Source: Neisseria sicca (GTDB lineage Bacteria > Pseudomonadota > Gammaproteobacteria > Burkholderiales > Neisseriaceae). Taken from it: a stretch of DNA of 64,000 nt. Shown one piece after another: positions 29,244-38,419 of the stretch (the first letter of the stretch is position 1; the number at the start of each line of letters is the position of its first letter). The stretch lies in contig NZ_POXG01000010.1 in the NCBI RefSeq assembly GCF_003044565.1, positions 1 to 64,000 on the forward strand. Reading direction: 5' to 3'. A program made the translations under genes and the position numbers. The notes below the pieces were generated by a model. It searched no databases. It saw only the letters and a list, made by a program, of their open reading frames with translations, and was not told where the DNA came from.

Positions 29244-30767
29244 TTAGGACTCGACGGGGATGATGCCGATTTTTGCCTGCCATTTGCGCGGGGCGGTGGC
29301 GTGGATGGACTCGCCTTTGCTGTCCACGGCAACGGTTACGGGCATGTCTTTGACTTCAAACTCGTAAACTGCCTCCATGCCCAATTCGGGGAACGCCAAG
29401 ACTTTGGAGGATTTGATGGCTTTTGCCACGAGGTATGCCGCGCCGCCGACTGCCATGAGGTACACGGCTTTGTTGTCTGCGATGGCTTCGCAGGTGGCTG
29501 CGCCGCGCTCGGATTTGCCGATCATGCCCAAGAGGCCGGTTTGTTCGAGCATTTGGCGGGTGAATTTGTCCATACGGGTGGCAGTGGTCGGACCTGCGGG
29601 ACCGACGACTTCGTCGCCGACAGGATCGACGGGGCCGACATAGTAAATCAGGCGGTTTGTGAAATCGACGGGCAACTCTTCGCCTTTGTCGAGCATATCA
29701 ACGAGGCGTTTGTGCGCGGCATCGCGGCCGGTAAGGATTTTGCCGTTCAGCAGCAATACGTCGCCGGTTTTCCAGCTGGCAACTTCTTCTTTGGTCAGTT
29801 TATCGACATCGATGCGTTTGCCGTTGTCGGGGCTGTAAGTCAAATCGGGCCAGTCTTCAACGCGCGGCGGGGTCAGTTCGACCGGGCCTGAGCCGTCCAA
29901 TTCGAATTCGACGTGGCGGGTGGCGGCGCAGTTCGGAATCATGGCAATCGGTTTGGAAGCGGCATGGGTCGGGTAATCGAGGATTTTGACGTCCAATACG
30001 GTGGTCAGTCCGCCCAAACCTTGTGCACCGATGCCCAACGCGTTGACTTTTTCAAAGAGTTCGAGGCGCAGGGCTTCGGTGGTGGACAATTCTGCGCCGG
30101 ACGCGGCTTTTTCCTGCAATTCTTGAATATCGATGTGGCTCATCAGGGATTCTTTTGCCATCAGTACGGCTTTTTCAGGCGTACCGCCGATACCGATGCC
30201 CAAGATGCCGGGAGGACACCAGCCCGCGCCCATGGTCGGGATGGTTTTCAATACCCAATCGACGATGTTGTCGGACGGATTGAGCATGGCGAGTTTGGAT
30301 TTGTTTTCCGAGCCGCCGCCTTTTGCCGCGCAGGTTACTTCGACTTTATCACCCGGCACGATGCTCATGTGGATGACGGCGGGGGTGTTGTCTTTGGTGT
30401 TTTGGCGTTTGCCGGCAGGGTCGGCGAGGACGGAAGCGCGCAGGGTGTTGCCTTCCCAAGTGTAGGCGCGGCGTACGCCTTCGTTAACCATCTCTTCCAC
30501 GCTCATGTCCGCATCCCATTGGACGTTCATGCCGACTTTGAGGAAAACGGTTGCGATACCGGTATCTTGACAGATGGGTCGGTTGTTTTCCGCACACATG
30601 CGGCTGTTGACCAAAATCTGCGTCATCGCGTCTTTGGCGGCGGGATTTTCTTCCTTCTGCCACGCCTTATAGAGTGCGTCGATGTAGTCTTTCGGATGGT
30701 AATAGCTGATGAATTGGAAGGCATCGCAGATACTTTGGATAAAGTCTTCTTGCTTGATGACGGTCAT
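29244..30767 (-). CDS. fumB: Fumarate hydratase, class I (4Fe-4S)
   Basis: Interconverts fumarate and malate using an oxygen-sensitive 4Fe-4S cluster. 507 residues in one chain: the alpha domain (NNRPICQDTGIATVFLKVG, GGSENKSKLAMLNP, GAGWCPPGILGIGIGG) and the beta domain (YYVGPVDPVGDEVVGPAGPTTATRMD) are fused as in single-chain FumA/FumB. The Cys in the CQDTG and WCPPG motifs fit cluster ligands. It is divergent from the fumarate-reductase-like operon that starts 825 bp away, a suggestive placement. Symbol chosen by class only. Confidence 0.9.
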   Translation of the reverse strand: MTVIKQEDFIQSICDAFQFISYYHPKDYIDALYKAWQKEENPAAKDAMTQILVNSRMCAENNRPICQDTGIATVFLKVGMNVQWDADMSVEEMVNEGVRRAYTWEGNTLRASVLADPAGKRQNTKDNTPAVIHMSIVPGDKVEVTCAAKGGGSENKSKLAMLNPSDNIVDWVLKTIPTMGAGWCPPGILGIGIGGTPEKAVLMAKESLMSHIDIQELQEKAASGAELSTTEALRLELFEKVNALGIGAQGLGGLTTVLDVKILDYPTHAASKPIAMIPNCAATRHVEFELDGSGPVELTPPRVEDWPDLTYSPDNGKRIDVDKLTKEEVASWKTGDVLLLNGKILTGRDAAHKRLVDMLDKGEELPVDFTNRLIYYVGPVDPVGDEVVGPAGPTTATRMDKFTRQMLEQTGLLGMIGKSERGAATCEAIADNKAVYLMAVGGAAYLVAKAIKSSKVLAFPELGMEAVYEFEVKDMPVTVAVDSKGESIHATAPRKWQAKIGIIPVES

Positions 30768-31592
30768 GATTGTGTTCCTTTTCTCATGGTAGGGAGGGTT
30801 TGTTCACTTTTTATAGATGTCGTTTTTCAGACGACCTTAATCGGTGTAATAGTGCTGTCAATCGATATGAGGCGACAATATGATTTTTATAATCCATTGA
30901 TTTTCATAAAACTTAATAACCTATCATTCCACTCGGATGATGATAACGGATATTGTCGGCAATATTTACCGGAAGAAATAAAACTACAATTAATCTGTCT
31001 ACTCAAATTCCAAAGGATCGTCTGAAAAGACTGGATTCACCGCCGCAATGAACCTTACTAATAACATGAATTTAAGAAGAAAAAATTACTTTTCAGACGA
31101 CCTGTCTTTCTTTTTTCAACCATACACAAATGTAAAAGCCGTGTCATTCTACCTATGATGATTTTTGATGGAAGTCAAACTTAGCTACTTTTCTGAAATT
31201 TTATAACACCATTTGCATTTACTTACACTTAACAAATTTATTCAATAAATACATAGATATATACTTTTATATCAAACACTTAATAATGATATTTACTCGT
31301 ATTTCAAAACGGTTTTTAGCAGTTATTCCTTTATCGTAAGTTTATTTTATCTTACAAAATAACAAGATGACACAAAGGTCGTCTGAAAACCGCTGTTTTT
31401 TGTTCACAATCCGCTCCTACCCTGCCTTTAAGACTCCGCCATCATCAAAAAATCTAAATTCTGATACACTAACAAAAGACAGTCAGACATTGATTTATAA
31501 GATGTTTCCTGAAAAATATACGCAACTCTAAAAAATTTGTAATAAAAATACACACATCCGATTTCCCCTATCTCATTCCACAGGACACTACC
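30768..31592. other. Long AT-rich divergent regulatory region
   Basis: 825 bp between the divergent fumarase and Fe-S protein genes with no credible gene. It holds four scattered uptake sequences (about 30823, 31015, 31091, 31376), a probable FNR-type operator with a -10 box (31165-31207) and otherwise AT-rich DNA. A plus-strand frame running through it from 29913 is an antisense artefact of the fumarase gene. Confidence 0.6.
31165..31207 (+). promoter_or_regulatory. Candidate FNR-dependent promoter
   Basis: TTGATGGAAGTCAA (31165-31178) matches the FNR palindrome TTGAT-N4-ATCAA in nine of ten positions. A -10 hexamer TATAAC lies at 31202-31207, which would place the operator centre about 41-42 bp before a start near 31213, the class II FNR geometry. 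The first codon of the downstream operon is 380 bp away, implying a long leader, so the assignment is tentative. Confidence 0.4.
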
Positions 31593-32231
31593 ATGAGTGA
31601 AAACTTGTTAACCCTGACCATAGACGGCCACGAGGTCAAAGCCTCCGCCGACTCGTCAATCATTCAGGCCTATGCCCGTTCCGGCAGCGCGATTACCGCC
31701 AACGTCGGCTGCATGGGGCAAGGCGTGTGCGGTTCCTGCCGCTGCATGATACGCAAGGAAGGCGAGCGCGAGGTAACGACTGCGTTGGCGTGTGAAACCA
31801 AAGTCGAAGAAGGGATGCAGGTCAGCTTCTTGGACTACTTCATTCCCGAGCATATCCAATATTACGACGTGAGCGAGGTCGGCGACGGCTGGAACTGGCT
31901 GGACGACACCGCCAAAGCTTTCCCCGAAGCGCAACACTGCCGTCATTGCGGCGGCTGCAACCGTGCCTGCCCCAAAGGCTTGGAAGTGGAAAACGGCGTA
32001 GCGCAAGTGGTATCGGGCGATTTCGGCGCGGCTGCGTTGACGTTTGACCAATGCGTGATGTGCAACCTCTGCACCCTTTCCTGCCCGGAACACATCCGTC
32101 CGAACCACTTAGGCTTGTTCGCCCGCCGTATGAAAGCGGCGCGCACGCTGCGTCCGGTGGATTTGATGCGCCGCCTGCGCGAAATCGACAGCGGCAAAAT
32201 GAAAGTCGAATTTGAAGAGGAGGCAATGTGA
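31593..32231 (+). CDS. Fe-S electron-transfer subunit (2Fe-2S plus two 4Fe-4S motifs)
   Basis: 212 residues. Residues 1-85 are a plant/SdhB-type ferredoxin domain with CMGQGVCGSCRC and a fourth Cys in TALACETK. Residues 115-170 hold two cluster motifs, CRHCGGCNRACPKG and CVMCNLCTLSCPEH. This is the order found in SdhB/FrdB and in NADH-linked iron-sulfur subunits. Its stop overlaps the start of the flavoprotein gene, so it is cotranscribed and most likely carries electrons between the NADH module (33856) and the flavoprotein (32228). First gene of a tight three-gene operon. Confidence 0.85.
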   Translation: MSENLLTLTIDGHEVKASADSSIIQAYARSGSAITANVGCMGQGVCGSCRCMIRKEGEREVTTALACETKVEEGMQVSFLDYFIPEHIQYYDVSEVGDGWNWLDDTAKAFPEAQHCRHCGGCNRACPKGLEVENGVAQVVSGDFGAAALTFDQCVMCNLCTLSCPEHIRPNHLGLFARRMKAARTLRPVDLMRRLREIDSGKMKVEFEEEAM

Positions 32232-33859
32232 TGGCGAACGAAATCCAAGGCATAGACTATGAAACCGCCCTTGCCAACCTGCGCGCTTCCTCATTGGAAC
32301 TGCGCGGCGACCTGCCGGAAAAAAACGAATTGTTGAGCCAGTTTCACCCTGACTATCAGGCAAATGCGCGCGTCAAACTGCCCATCGGTCCGAACACGGG
32401 CGATTACTGCCATCCTGATTTGGCGAAACTGCTGATCAGTCATCCGCTGATTGACGACTATGATTTGTCGGGCGCGGAACACTTAAACACCGACGTACTG
32501 GTTATCGGCGGCGGCGGTGCGGGCGCGGCGGCGGCGTTGTCTGCGACCGAAGCAGGCGCGCGCGTGATTATGGCGAACAAGCTGCGTATCGGCGACAGCA
32601 ATACCGTGATGGCCGAAGGCGGCATTCAGGCTGCTGTCGGCGCAGAAGACAGCTTACAGCAGCACTTTGACGACACCATTAAAGGCGGCCACAACGCAGG
32701 CAAAAAAGAATTGGTGGCGCAAATGGTTACCGACGCGCCGTCCGCCATCCGCTGGCTGATCGGCTTGGGCATGACTTTCGACCTTGCCAAAGGCGCGGAT
32801 AGCAACGGCATGTTGAGCCGCAAACGTGCAGGCGGTACGACCGTGCCGCGCATCCTAAGTTACCGCGACTTTACCGGCCTCGAAATGATGCGCGTACTGC
32901 GCGAGGCGGTCGAACTTGACGAAAACATCACCCAACTCAACCGCCATCCCGCCATCGAATTATTGTCGGACGAACACGGCCGCTGCGTCGGCGCGATTTT
33001 GTACGATTTGGAAAAACGCTCTTTGGTATTGGTTCACGCCAAAGCCGTGGTATTGGCAACCGGCGGCAGCGGACGGCTGCATTTGCAGGGTTTCGCCACT
33101 TCCAACCACTACGGCGCAACAGCCGACGGTTTGGTGATGGCATACCGCATCGGCGCGAAACTGCGCGACATCGATTCCTTCCAATACCATCCGACCGGCG
33201 TCGCCCATCCGCCGCACTTGGCGGGCGCGCTGATTTCCGAAGCCGTGCGTTCCGCAGGCACCAAACTGGTCAACGGCTTGGGCGAACGTTTCGTTGACGA
33301 ATTGCAGCCGCGCGACGTCGTTGCCGCCGCCATTTTGCGCGAGTGCCGCGAAGGTCGCGGCGTAGTGCGCGACGGACAGGTCGGTGTGTTCCTCGACACC
33401 CCGCGCCTGATTGAAAACGATCCTGATGTGTTGAACCGTCTGGTTACGCTCGGCCACGTCGCCCACAAATGCGGCATCGACCCCGCCGTCGAACCCGTGA
33501 TGATCCATCCGACCCTGCACTACCAAAACGGCGGCGTCGAAATCAACGGCGACGGCGCGACCTGCGTCGAAGGTCTCTATTGCGCCGGTGAAGTAACCGG
33601 CGGCATCCATGGCCGAAACCGCCTGATGGGCAACGCGCTTCTGGACATCATCAGCTTCGGCCGCCGCGCGGGTAAAGCCGCCGCCAGTTGCGGCCTGCCG
33701 CTGAAAAAAGTGCGCGGCGGTGTCGGACACGTCCACGATCTGCAACGCGAAATGACCCGCGCCGGACTGACCAGCGACATCAAAGCCCCCGTTTTATATC
33801 CCGACTACGGCAAATTCGATTTGCGCGAACACGCCGGTTTGCAGGAGCAACAATCATGA
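32228..33859 (+). CDS. FAD-binding fumarate reductase/succinate dehydrogenase-like flavoprotein
   Basis: 543 residues. The FAD-binding site is VLVIGGGGAGAAAALSA (about residues 89-105) with NTVMAEGGIQAA. Then come SFQYHPTGVAHPP, ELQPRDVVAAAILREC and, near the C terminus, LHYQNGGVEI and GIHGRNRLMGNALLD. These are the substrate- and flavin-site motifs of the fumarate reductase/SdhA/L-aspartate oxidase superfamily. It lacks the long C-terminal domain of SdhA. No membrane anchor genes follow, so the complex should be soluble. The substrate is probably fumarate or a related unsaturated acid; this is inference. ATG overlaps the previous stop; the next gene overlaps by ATGA. Confidence 0.85.
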   Translation: MMANEIQGIDYETALANLRASSLELRGDLPEKNELLSQFHPDYQANARVKLPIGPNTGDYCHPDLAKLLISHPLIDDYDLSGAEHLNTDVLVIGGGGAGAAAALSATEAGARVIMANKLRIGDSNTVMAEGGIQAAVGAEDSLQQHFDDTIKGGHNAGKKELVAQMVTDAPSAIRWLIGLGMTFDLAKGADSNGMLSRKRAGGTTVPRILSYRDFTGLEMMRVLREAVELDENITQLNRHPAIELLSDEHGRCVGAILYDLEKRSLVLVHAKAVVLATGGSGRLHLQGFATSNHYGATADGLVMAYRIGAKLRDIDSFQYHPTGVAHPPHLAGALISEAVRSAGTKLVNGLGERFVDELQPRDVVAAAILRECREGRGVVRDGQVGVFLDTPRLIENDPDVLNRLVTLGHVAHKCGIDPAVEPVMIHPTLHYQNGGVEINGDGATCVEGLYCAGEVTGGIHGRNRLMGNALLDIISFGRRAGKAAASCGLPLKKVRGGVGHVHDLQREMTRAGLTSDIKAPVLYPDYGKFDLREHAGLQEQQS

Positions 33860-35109
33860 ACCAAGCCAATCAAAACTTACTGCACCCGTCCCGCCAAGTC
33901 GGCGCGGATTTGGCCGCGTGGCGCAAAGTCGGCGGCGGCGAAGGCCTGCTGGCGGCGCTTGCCGATCCTCAAAGCATCGTTTCCAAGCTGCAAGACGCCA
34001 ACCTCTGCGGCATGGGCGGCGCAGGTTTCCCGACCTGGCGCAAATGGGAGGCGGCCGTCGCAGCCCAAAGCAAACACGGCGACAAATACGTCGTCTGTAA
34101 TGCCAACGAAGACGAACCGGGTACGTTCAAAGACCGCGTGTTGCTGGCGAAAACGCCGCACCAAGTTATCGAAGGCGTACTGATTGCCGCCGTCGCCTGC
34201 CGCGCCAACAAAGCGATTATGTATGTCAACCCGCACCAGACCGAATCCGTCGCCTCCATCGTGCCCGCCATCGAGCAGTGGAAAAAAAGCGATTTGTTCA
34301 TCCGCATCGAAAACTATCTGGGCAAACCTTTAGACCTGAAATTGGTCGAAACTTCAGGCCGCTACATCGGCGGCGAAGAAACCGCCGTGATTTCATGGTT
34401 GGAAGGCGGTTTCCCGTTCCCACGCCGCAAGCCGCCTTTCCCTGCCGAAAGCGGCGTAGCAGGCGAGCCGACCTTAATCAACAACACCGAAACCTTCGCC
34501 AACATCCCGCAAATCCTTGCCAAAGGCGCGGAATGGTACAAATCGCTGGGTCTGGGCGATGCTGCAGGCACGAAACTCTACTCGCTCTCCGGCGACGTAT
34601 TGAATCCGGGTCTGTACGAACTGCCGATGGGTACGACCCTGCAATCGCTGATTTTCGACCACGGCGGCGGTATGCTCGAAGGGCGCACGTTTAAAGCCGT
34701 CTTCACCGGCGGTCCGTCAAACACGCTCCTGACCGTAAAAGATTTGGACGTGCCTTTGGACTTCATGTCCGTGCGCGAACGCAAATCCAGCCTCGGCACG
34801 GGCGCGATGATTGTGATTTCCGAAGGCACCAGCGTCGTGCGCAAAGTGGCTGAGTATGTGGAATTCTTTGCGTCCAACTCATGCGGACAATGCCCGCCGT
34901 GCAAAGGCGGTACGTTCCAACTCTCACGCCTGCTCAACCGCGTAGATACCGGCATCGGCACTTCAGACGACCTCCGCGCCCTGCAAAGCCTGTGCCAACT
35001 GCTGCCCCGAAGCGGTCGCTGCGGCCTGATTGACGGCGCAGTTACCGTGCTGCAAAGCTCACTGCGCACCTTCCCCGAAGAGTACGGACTGCCGGCGGAG
35101 CAGGATTAA
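33856..35109 (+). CDS. NuoF-like NADH-binding flavoprotein (FMN, 4Fe-4S)
   Basis: 417 residues from the ATG at 33856, which overlaps the TGA of the flavoprotein gene (ATGA). LCGMGGAGFPTWRKWE, CNANEDEPGTFKDR and the Cys cluster SCGQCPPCKGGTFQ followed by a later Cys around GRCGL correspond to the NADH/FMN site and the N3-type 4Fe-4S ligands of the complex I 51 kDa subunit. IGGEETAVISWLEG is also conserved. It is not part of a nuo operon. With the two genes before it, it should make an NADH-oxidising, soluble oxidoreductase. An uptake-like TTCAGACGACCT lies in the coding sequence near 34963. Confidence 0.87.
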   Translation: MNQANQNLLHPSRQVGADLAAWRKVGGGEGLLAALADPQSIVSKLQDANLCGMGGAGFPTWRKWEAAVAAQSKHGDKYVVCNANEDEPGTFKDRVLLAKTPHQVIEGVLIAAVACRANKAIMYVNPHQTESVASIVPAIEQWKKSDLFIRIENYLGKPLDLKLVETSGRYIGGEETAVISWLEGGFPFPRRKPPFPAESGVAGEPTLINNTETFANIPQILAKGAEWYKSLGLGDAAGTKLYSLSGDVLNPGLYELPMGTTLQSLIFDHGGGMLEGRTFKAVFTGGPSNTLLTVKDLDVPLDFMSVRERKSSLGTGAMIVISEGTSVVRKVAEYVEFFASNSCGQCPPCKGGTFQLSRLLNRVDTGIGTSDDLRALQSLCQLLPRSGRCGLIDGAVTVLQSSLRTFPEEYGLPAEQD

Positions 35110-35598
35110 TCTGATACGGGGTTTCAGACGACCTTTTGTATTATGGGGGGTCGTCTGAAAAATACCAGCAACTCTATTTTCCCCCGTCAGGCAAAAATAC
35201 AGTTGCTAATAAATCCGAGGTTTTGCCCTCTCCCTAGCCCTCTCCCACGGGGAGAGGGAATAATGGCGCTGAAAATCAACCTTTATCAGATTTTTTGCAA
35301 TCTGTCCCCTCTACCCGCGGGAGAGGGAATAATGGTGCTGAAATCGACCATTATCGGACTTCCTGCAATCTATCCCCTCTCCCCGTGGGAGAGGGCTAGG
35401 GAGAGGGCAAAACGCAATAACCTTAAAAAACGTCGTCTGAAAAGATGGCAACACAAACACGCATTACCCAAACCACCAAAAGAAAAACATAAAAAACAAC
35501 TGCTGTCAAATACGTTTCAGACGACCTGTTCCCACCAAAATCAGGCACACGTCGTCTGAAATCCGATTTCCCCGATACCTCAAACTAGGAGACTCAAC
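35110..35598. repeat. Intergenic repeat cluster with large inverted repeat
   Basis: Between the NuoF-like gene and the transporter gene. Two arms of about 38 bp (35221-35258 and 35374-35412, built of CCCTCTCCC and GGGAGAGGG blocks) are inverted copies; a third partial copy (35306-35327) and two AATAATGGYGCTGAAA direct repeats lie between. Five uptake sequences, singly or paired, surround it. A frame translating to PLPSPLPRGEG is repeat-derived and not a gene. Confidence 0.75.
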
Positions 35599-37050
35599 AT
35601 GGGCTTCAAGCCAATTCCTGCGGCGGTTGCGCTCGCGCTGACGCTGATTATCTGGTTCGTCATACCCGTGCCGCAGGGCGTATCGCCCGACGCATGGCAT
35701 CTCTTGGCGCTGTTCGTCGGCATCATCGCCGGCATCATCGGCAAAGCCATGCCCATCGGTGCAATGGCGATTTTGGGCATTACCTTGGTCGCGCTGACCG
35801 GCGTGACCAACGAAAAAGCCGCCGACGCAACCAAAGACGCTCTAAGCAGCCTCAACAACTCGTTAATCTGGATGATCGGTATCGCCATCATCATCTCGCG
35901 CGGTTTGTTGAAAACCGGCTTGGGGATGCGTATCGGCTACCTTCTAATTTCCCTCTTCGGCAAACGCACGCTGGGCGTAGGTTACAGCTTGGCTTTGGCG
36001 GACTTGGTCATCGGTCCGGTTACACCGAGCAACACTGCGCGCGGCGGTGCGATTGTGCATCCGATTATGAAATCCATTGCCTTAAGCTTCGACTCCGACC
36101 CTGAAAAAGGTACGGAAGGCAAAATCGGCAAATACCTTTCACTGGTCAACTTCCACGCCAACGTGATTACCTGTCTGATTTTTATCACTGCCACCGCACC
36201 CAATCCGCTGGTCGTCGAATTGGTTGCCAAAGCCACCAATTCGGAAATCCAACTCTCTTGGGGTACTTGGTTCTTGGCAATGGTCGTACCCGGCCTGCTT
36301 GCTATGCTGCTGATGCCGCTGGTGCTGTATTTCCTGTATCCGCCCGAAATCAAACAAACCCCTAACGCCACTGCATTGGCAAAAGAGCATTTGGCTACCA
36401 TGGGCGCGATGAAGCGCGACGAAAAAATCATGCTCGGCATTTTCGTGATTCTGCTGCTTTTGTGGGCGGGCGTTCCCGAGATGCTGTTCGGCGTGAAAGT
36501 TGATGCTACCGCCACCACCTTCCTCGGCTTGAGCCTGTGTCTTTTGACCGGCGTCCTAACTTGGGAAGATGCGCTGAAAGAAAAAAGCGCGTGGGACACC
36601 ATCGTTTGGTTTGCGGCCTTGGTTATGATGGCAAACTTCCTCAACAAACTGGGCCTCATCAGTTGGTTGTCCGACTCCATGCAAAGCGGTATCGCCCACA
36701 TGGGCTTGGGTTGGGAAGCCGGTTGTGCCCTGTTGATGCTTGCCTACCTCTACGCCCACTATGTTTTCGCCAGCGGCACGGCACACGTTACCGCCATGTT
36801 CGGCGCGTTCTACGGCGCAGGCCTCGCCTTGGGCGCACCGCCGATGCTGTTTGCCCTGGTTATGGCATCCGCTACCGGCATCATGATGTCGCTGACCCAC
36901 TACGCCACCGGTTCCGCTCCTGTAATTTACGGCTCCAACTATGTGACCATGACCGAATGGTGGAAAGCCGGCTTCATCATGAGCGTGCTTGAAATCCTGA
37001 TTTTCGGCACCATCGGCATTATCTGGTGGAAAGTGCTGGGCTACTGGTAA
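35599..37050 (+). CDS. DASS family dicarboxylate/tricarboxylate antiporter
   Basis: 483 residues with about twelve to thirteen membrane helices. The signature LADLVIGPVTPSNTARGGAI and the second substrate loop SLTHYATGSAPVIYGSNY place it with CitT, TtdT and plant-type 2-oxoglutarate/malate carriers of the divalent anion:Na+ symporter family. In bacteria these usually exchange succinate for citrate, tartrate, malate or fumarate. Lying behind the reductase-like operon and near fumarase, a fumarate or malate versus succinate exchange is the natural guess. GGAGA precedes the ATG. Confidence 0.9.
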   Translation: MGFKPIPAAVALALTLIIWFVIPVPQGVSPDAWHLLALFVGIIAGIIGKAMPIGAMAILGITLVALTGVTNEKAADATKDALSSLNNSLIWMIGIAIIISRGLLKTGLGMRIGYLLISLFGKRTLGVGYSLALADLVIGPVTPSNTARGGAIVHPIMKSIALSFDSDPEKGTEGKIGKYLSLVNFHANVITCLIFITATAPNPLVVELVAKATNSEIQLSWGTWFLAMVVPGLLAMLLMPLVLYFLYPPEIKQTPNATALAKEHLATMGAMKRDEKIMLGIFVILLLLWAGVPEMLFGVKVDATATTFLGLSLCLLTGVLTWEDALKEKSAWDTIVWFAALVMMANFLNKLGLISWLSDSMQSGIAHMGLGWEAGCALLMLAYLYAHYVFASGTAHVTAMFGAFYGAGLALGAPPMLFALVMASATGIMMSLTHYATGSAPVIYGSNYVTMTEWWKAGFIMSVLEILIFGTIGIIWWKVLGYW

Positions 37051-37068
37051 ACCCTGCCTGAAATCAAC

Positions 37069-37107
37069 AAAAGGTCGTCTGAAAATAGGTTTTCAGACGA
37101 CCTTTTT
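37069..37107 (+). terminator. Terminator (uptake-sequence pair)
   Basis: AAAAGGTCGTCTGAAAA and complement followed by five T, 19 bp behind the antiporter gene. Confidence 0.85.
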
Positions 37108-37151
37108 GTTTTTTGGAATAGCGATTGCACAGTAAAGTCGGAGATCCCCCG

Positions 37152-38033
37152 CTATTGACTGCTCAACCATTCATCGCGCGTTTGTTTGGCTTCTTCAAAA
37201 TAACGGTATAGCGCGTCGCGGTTTTCTTGTTCAAGGATACGTTCCAGCTCGGAAAGCTGGTCGTGCAGTCCGGCAATCAGCTTAATCAGGCTGTTTTTAT
37301 TGTCCAGGCAGATATCTGTCCAAATGGCGGGATGGCTGGAGGCGATGCGGGTAAAGTCTCGGAAACCGCTGGCGGCAAATTTCAAATATTCCTGCCCGTC
37401 CGGATGGTCGGCGATTTGGTGGACATAGGCGAAAGCCGTCAAATGCGGCATATGGGAAACAGCAGCGAACACAGCATCGTGTTCTTCCGCGCTCATTTCA
37501 AACGTCTGCGCACCAACCGCCTGCCACAGGCTTTTTATCAAAGCGATGCCTTCGGGGCGCTCTTGTCCGTGTGTGGTGATAATCAGTTTTTTATCTTGAT
37601 ACAGCCCGAATTGCGCCGCCAACGCGCCGCTGCGGTCGGAGCCTGCAATGGGGTGCGCGGCGATACAGTGTGAAATCCGCTCGGGCAGATATTGGCAGAA
37701 AGCGGCGATGGCAGTCCGCTTGGTGCTGCCCACATCGGACACATAAGCCCTGGGCGCAAGCAGCGGCGCAATGGCTTGGCAGATGGTCGGCAGCGTGGAA
37801 ACCGGCGTGGCAATCAACACCAAATCGGCATGGCTGATGCTTTCGGCGTTGATTTCCGTAAACGCTTTATCAATCACCCGACGCTCAAGCGCACGGTCGA
37901 GATTGTCGCGGTCGAGATCAATGCCGGTCACGGTTTGCACCCGTCCCAATCGTTTGAGGTCCAGAACGAAAGAGCCGCCTATCAGTCCGACGCCGATAAG
38001 GGTGATGTGTTGGAGCGGGGCGTTTGGTGTCAT
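37152..38033 (-). CDS. tyrA: Prephenate dehydrogenase
   Basis: 293 residues from the Met at 38033, which puts the NAD site GVGLIGGSF at residues 14-22; the longer frame would translate an uptake sequence. Oxidative decarboxylation of prephenate in tyrosine synthesis. VSDVGSTKRTAIAAF, CIAAHPIAGSDRSGALAA and the helical C-terminal domain with SGFRDFTRIASSHPAIW are TyrA signatures. No fused chorismate mutase or ACT domain. Monocistronic. Confidence 0.92.
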   Translation of the reverse strand: MTPNAPLQHITLIGVGLIGGSFVLDLKRLGRVQTVTGIDLDRDNLDRALERRVIDKAFTEINAESISHADLVLIATPVSTLPTICQAIAPLLAPRAYVSDVGSTKRTAIAAFCQYLPERISHCIAAHPIAGSDRSGALAAQFGLYQDKKLIITTHGQERPEGIALIKSLWQAVGAQTFEMSAEEHDAVFAAVSHMPHLTAFAYVHQIADHPDGQEYLKFAASGFRDFTRIASSHPAIWTDICLDNKNSLIKLIAGLHDQLSELERILEQENRDALYRYFEEAKQTRDEWLSSQ

Positions 38034-38419
38034 GGCGAATGTGTAAGGCGGTAGATAAAGGAAAGGTCGTCTGAAAACGTGCCGAAGACTATGATTTGCT
38101 TCCAAACCTGTAAAACCTTATTGGAACACCAATCCTGCCTGCGGCTTGGGCTATTATAGTGAATCGGTCTCGTTCCAGCCACAACCGTATCGACCAGACA
38201 ATCAGCCCGCAGCCGTTTTCAGAATGGAACAATCTTCTGCAATATCAAAATATTTTGCATACACCGCCCATCCCAAAACCATATTCCGTAAGAAAATCAA
38301 AGCAAACCGGTTGCGCTCATTCACCCTCGAAACCGTTTGTACAGAAACAGTTTTCCAAACCTTGCGTTCCGTTTTACAATTGAGAGCCATTCTTGAACCA
38401 GGTCGTCTGAAAGTACTGT

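Noticed and set aside
29913-31025. A 370-codon plus-strand frame across fumarase and the AT-rich gap
   Set aside because: Antisense to fumarase for most of its length, with an AT-rich tail; no start signal.
35143-35559. 138-codon frame between the reductase operon and the antiporter
   Set aside because: Its sequence is the translation of the CCCTCTCCC repeats and uptake sequences.
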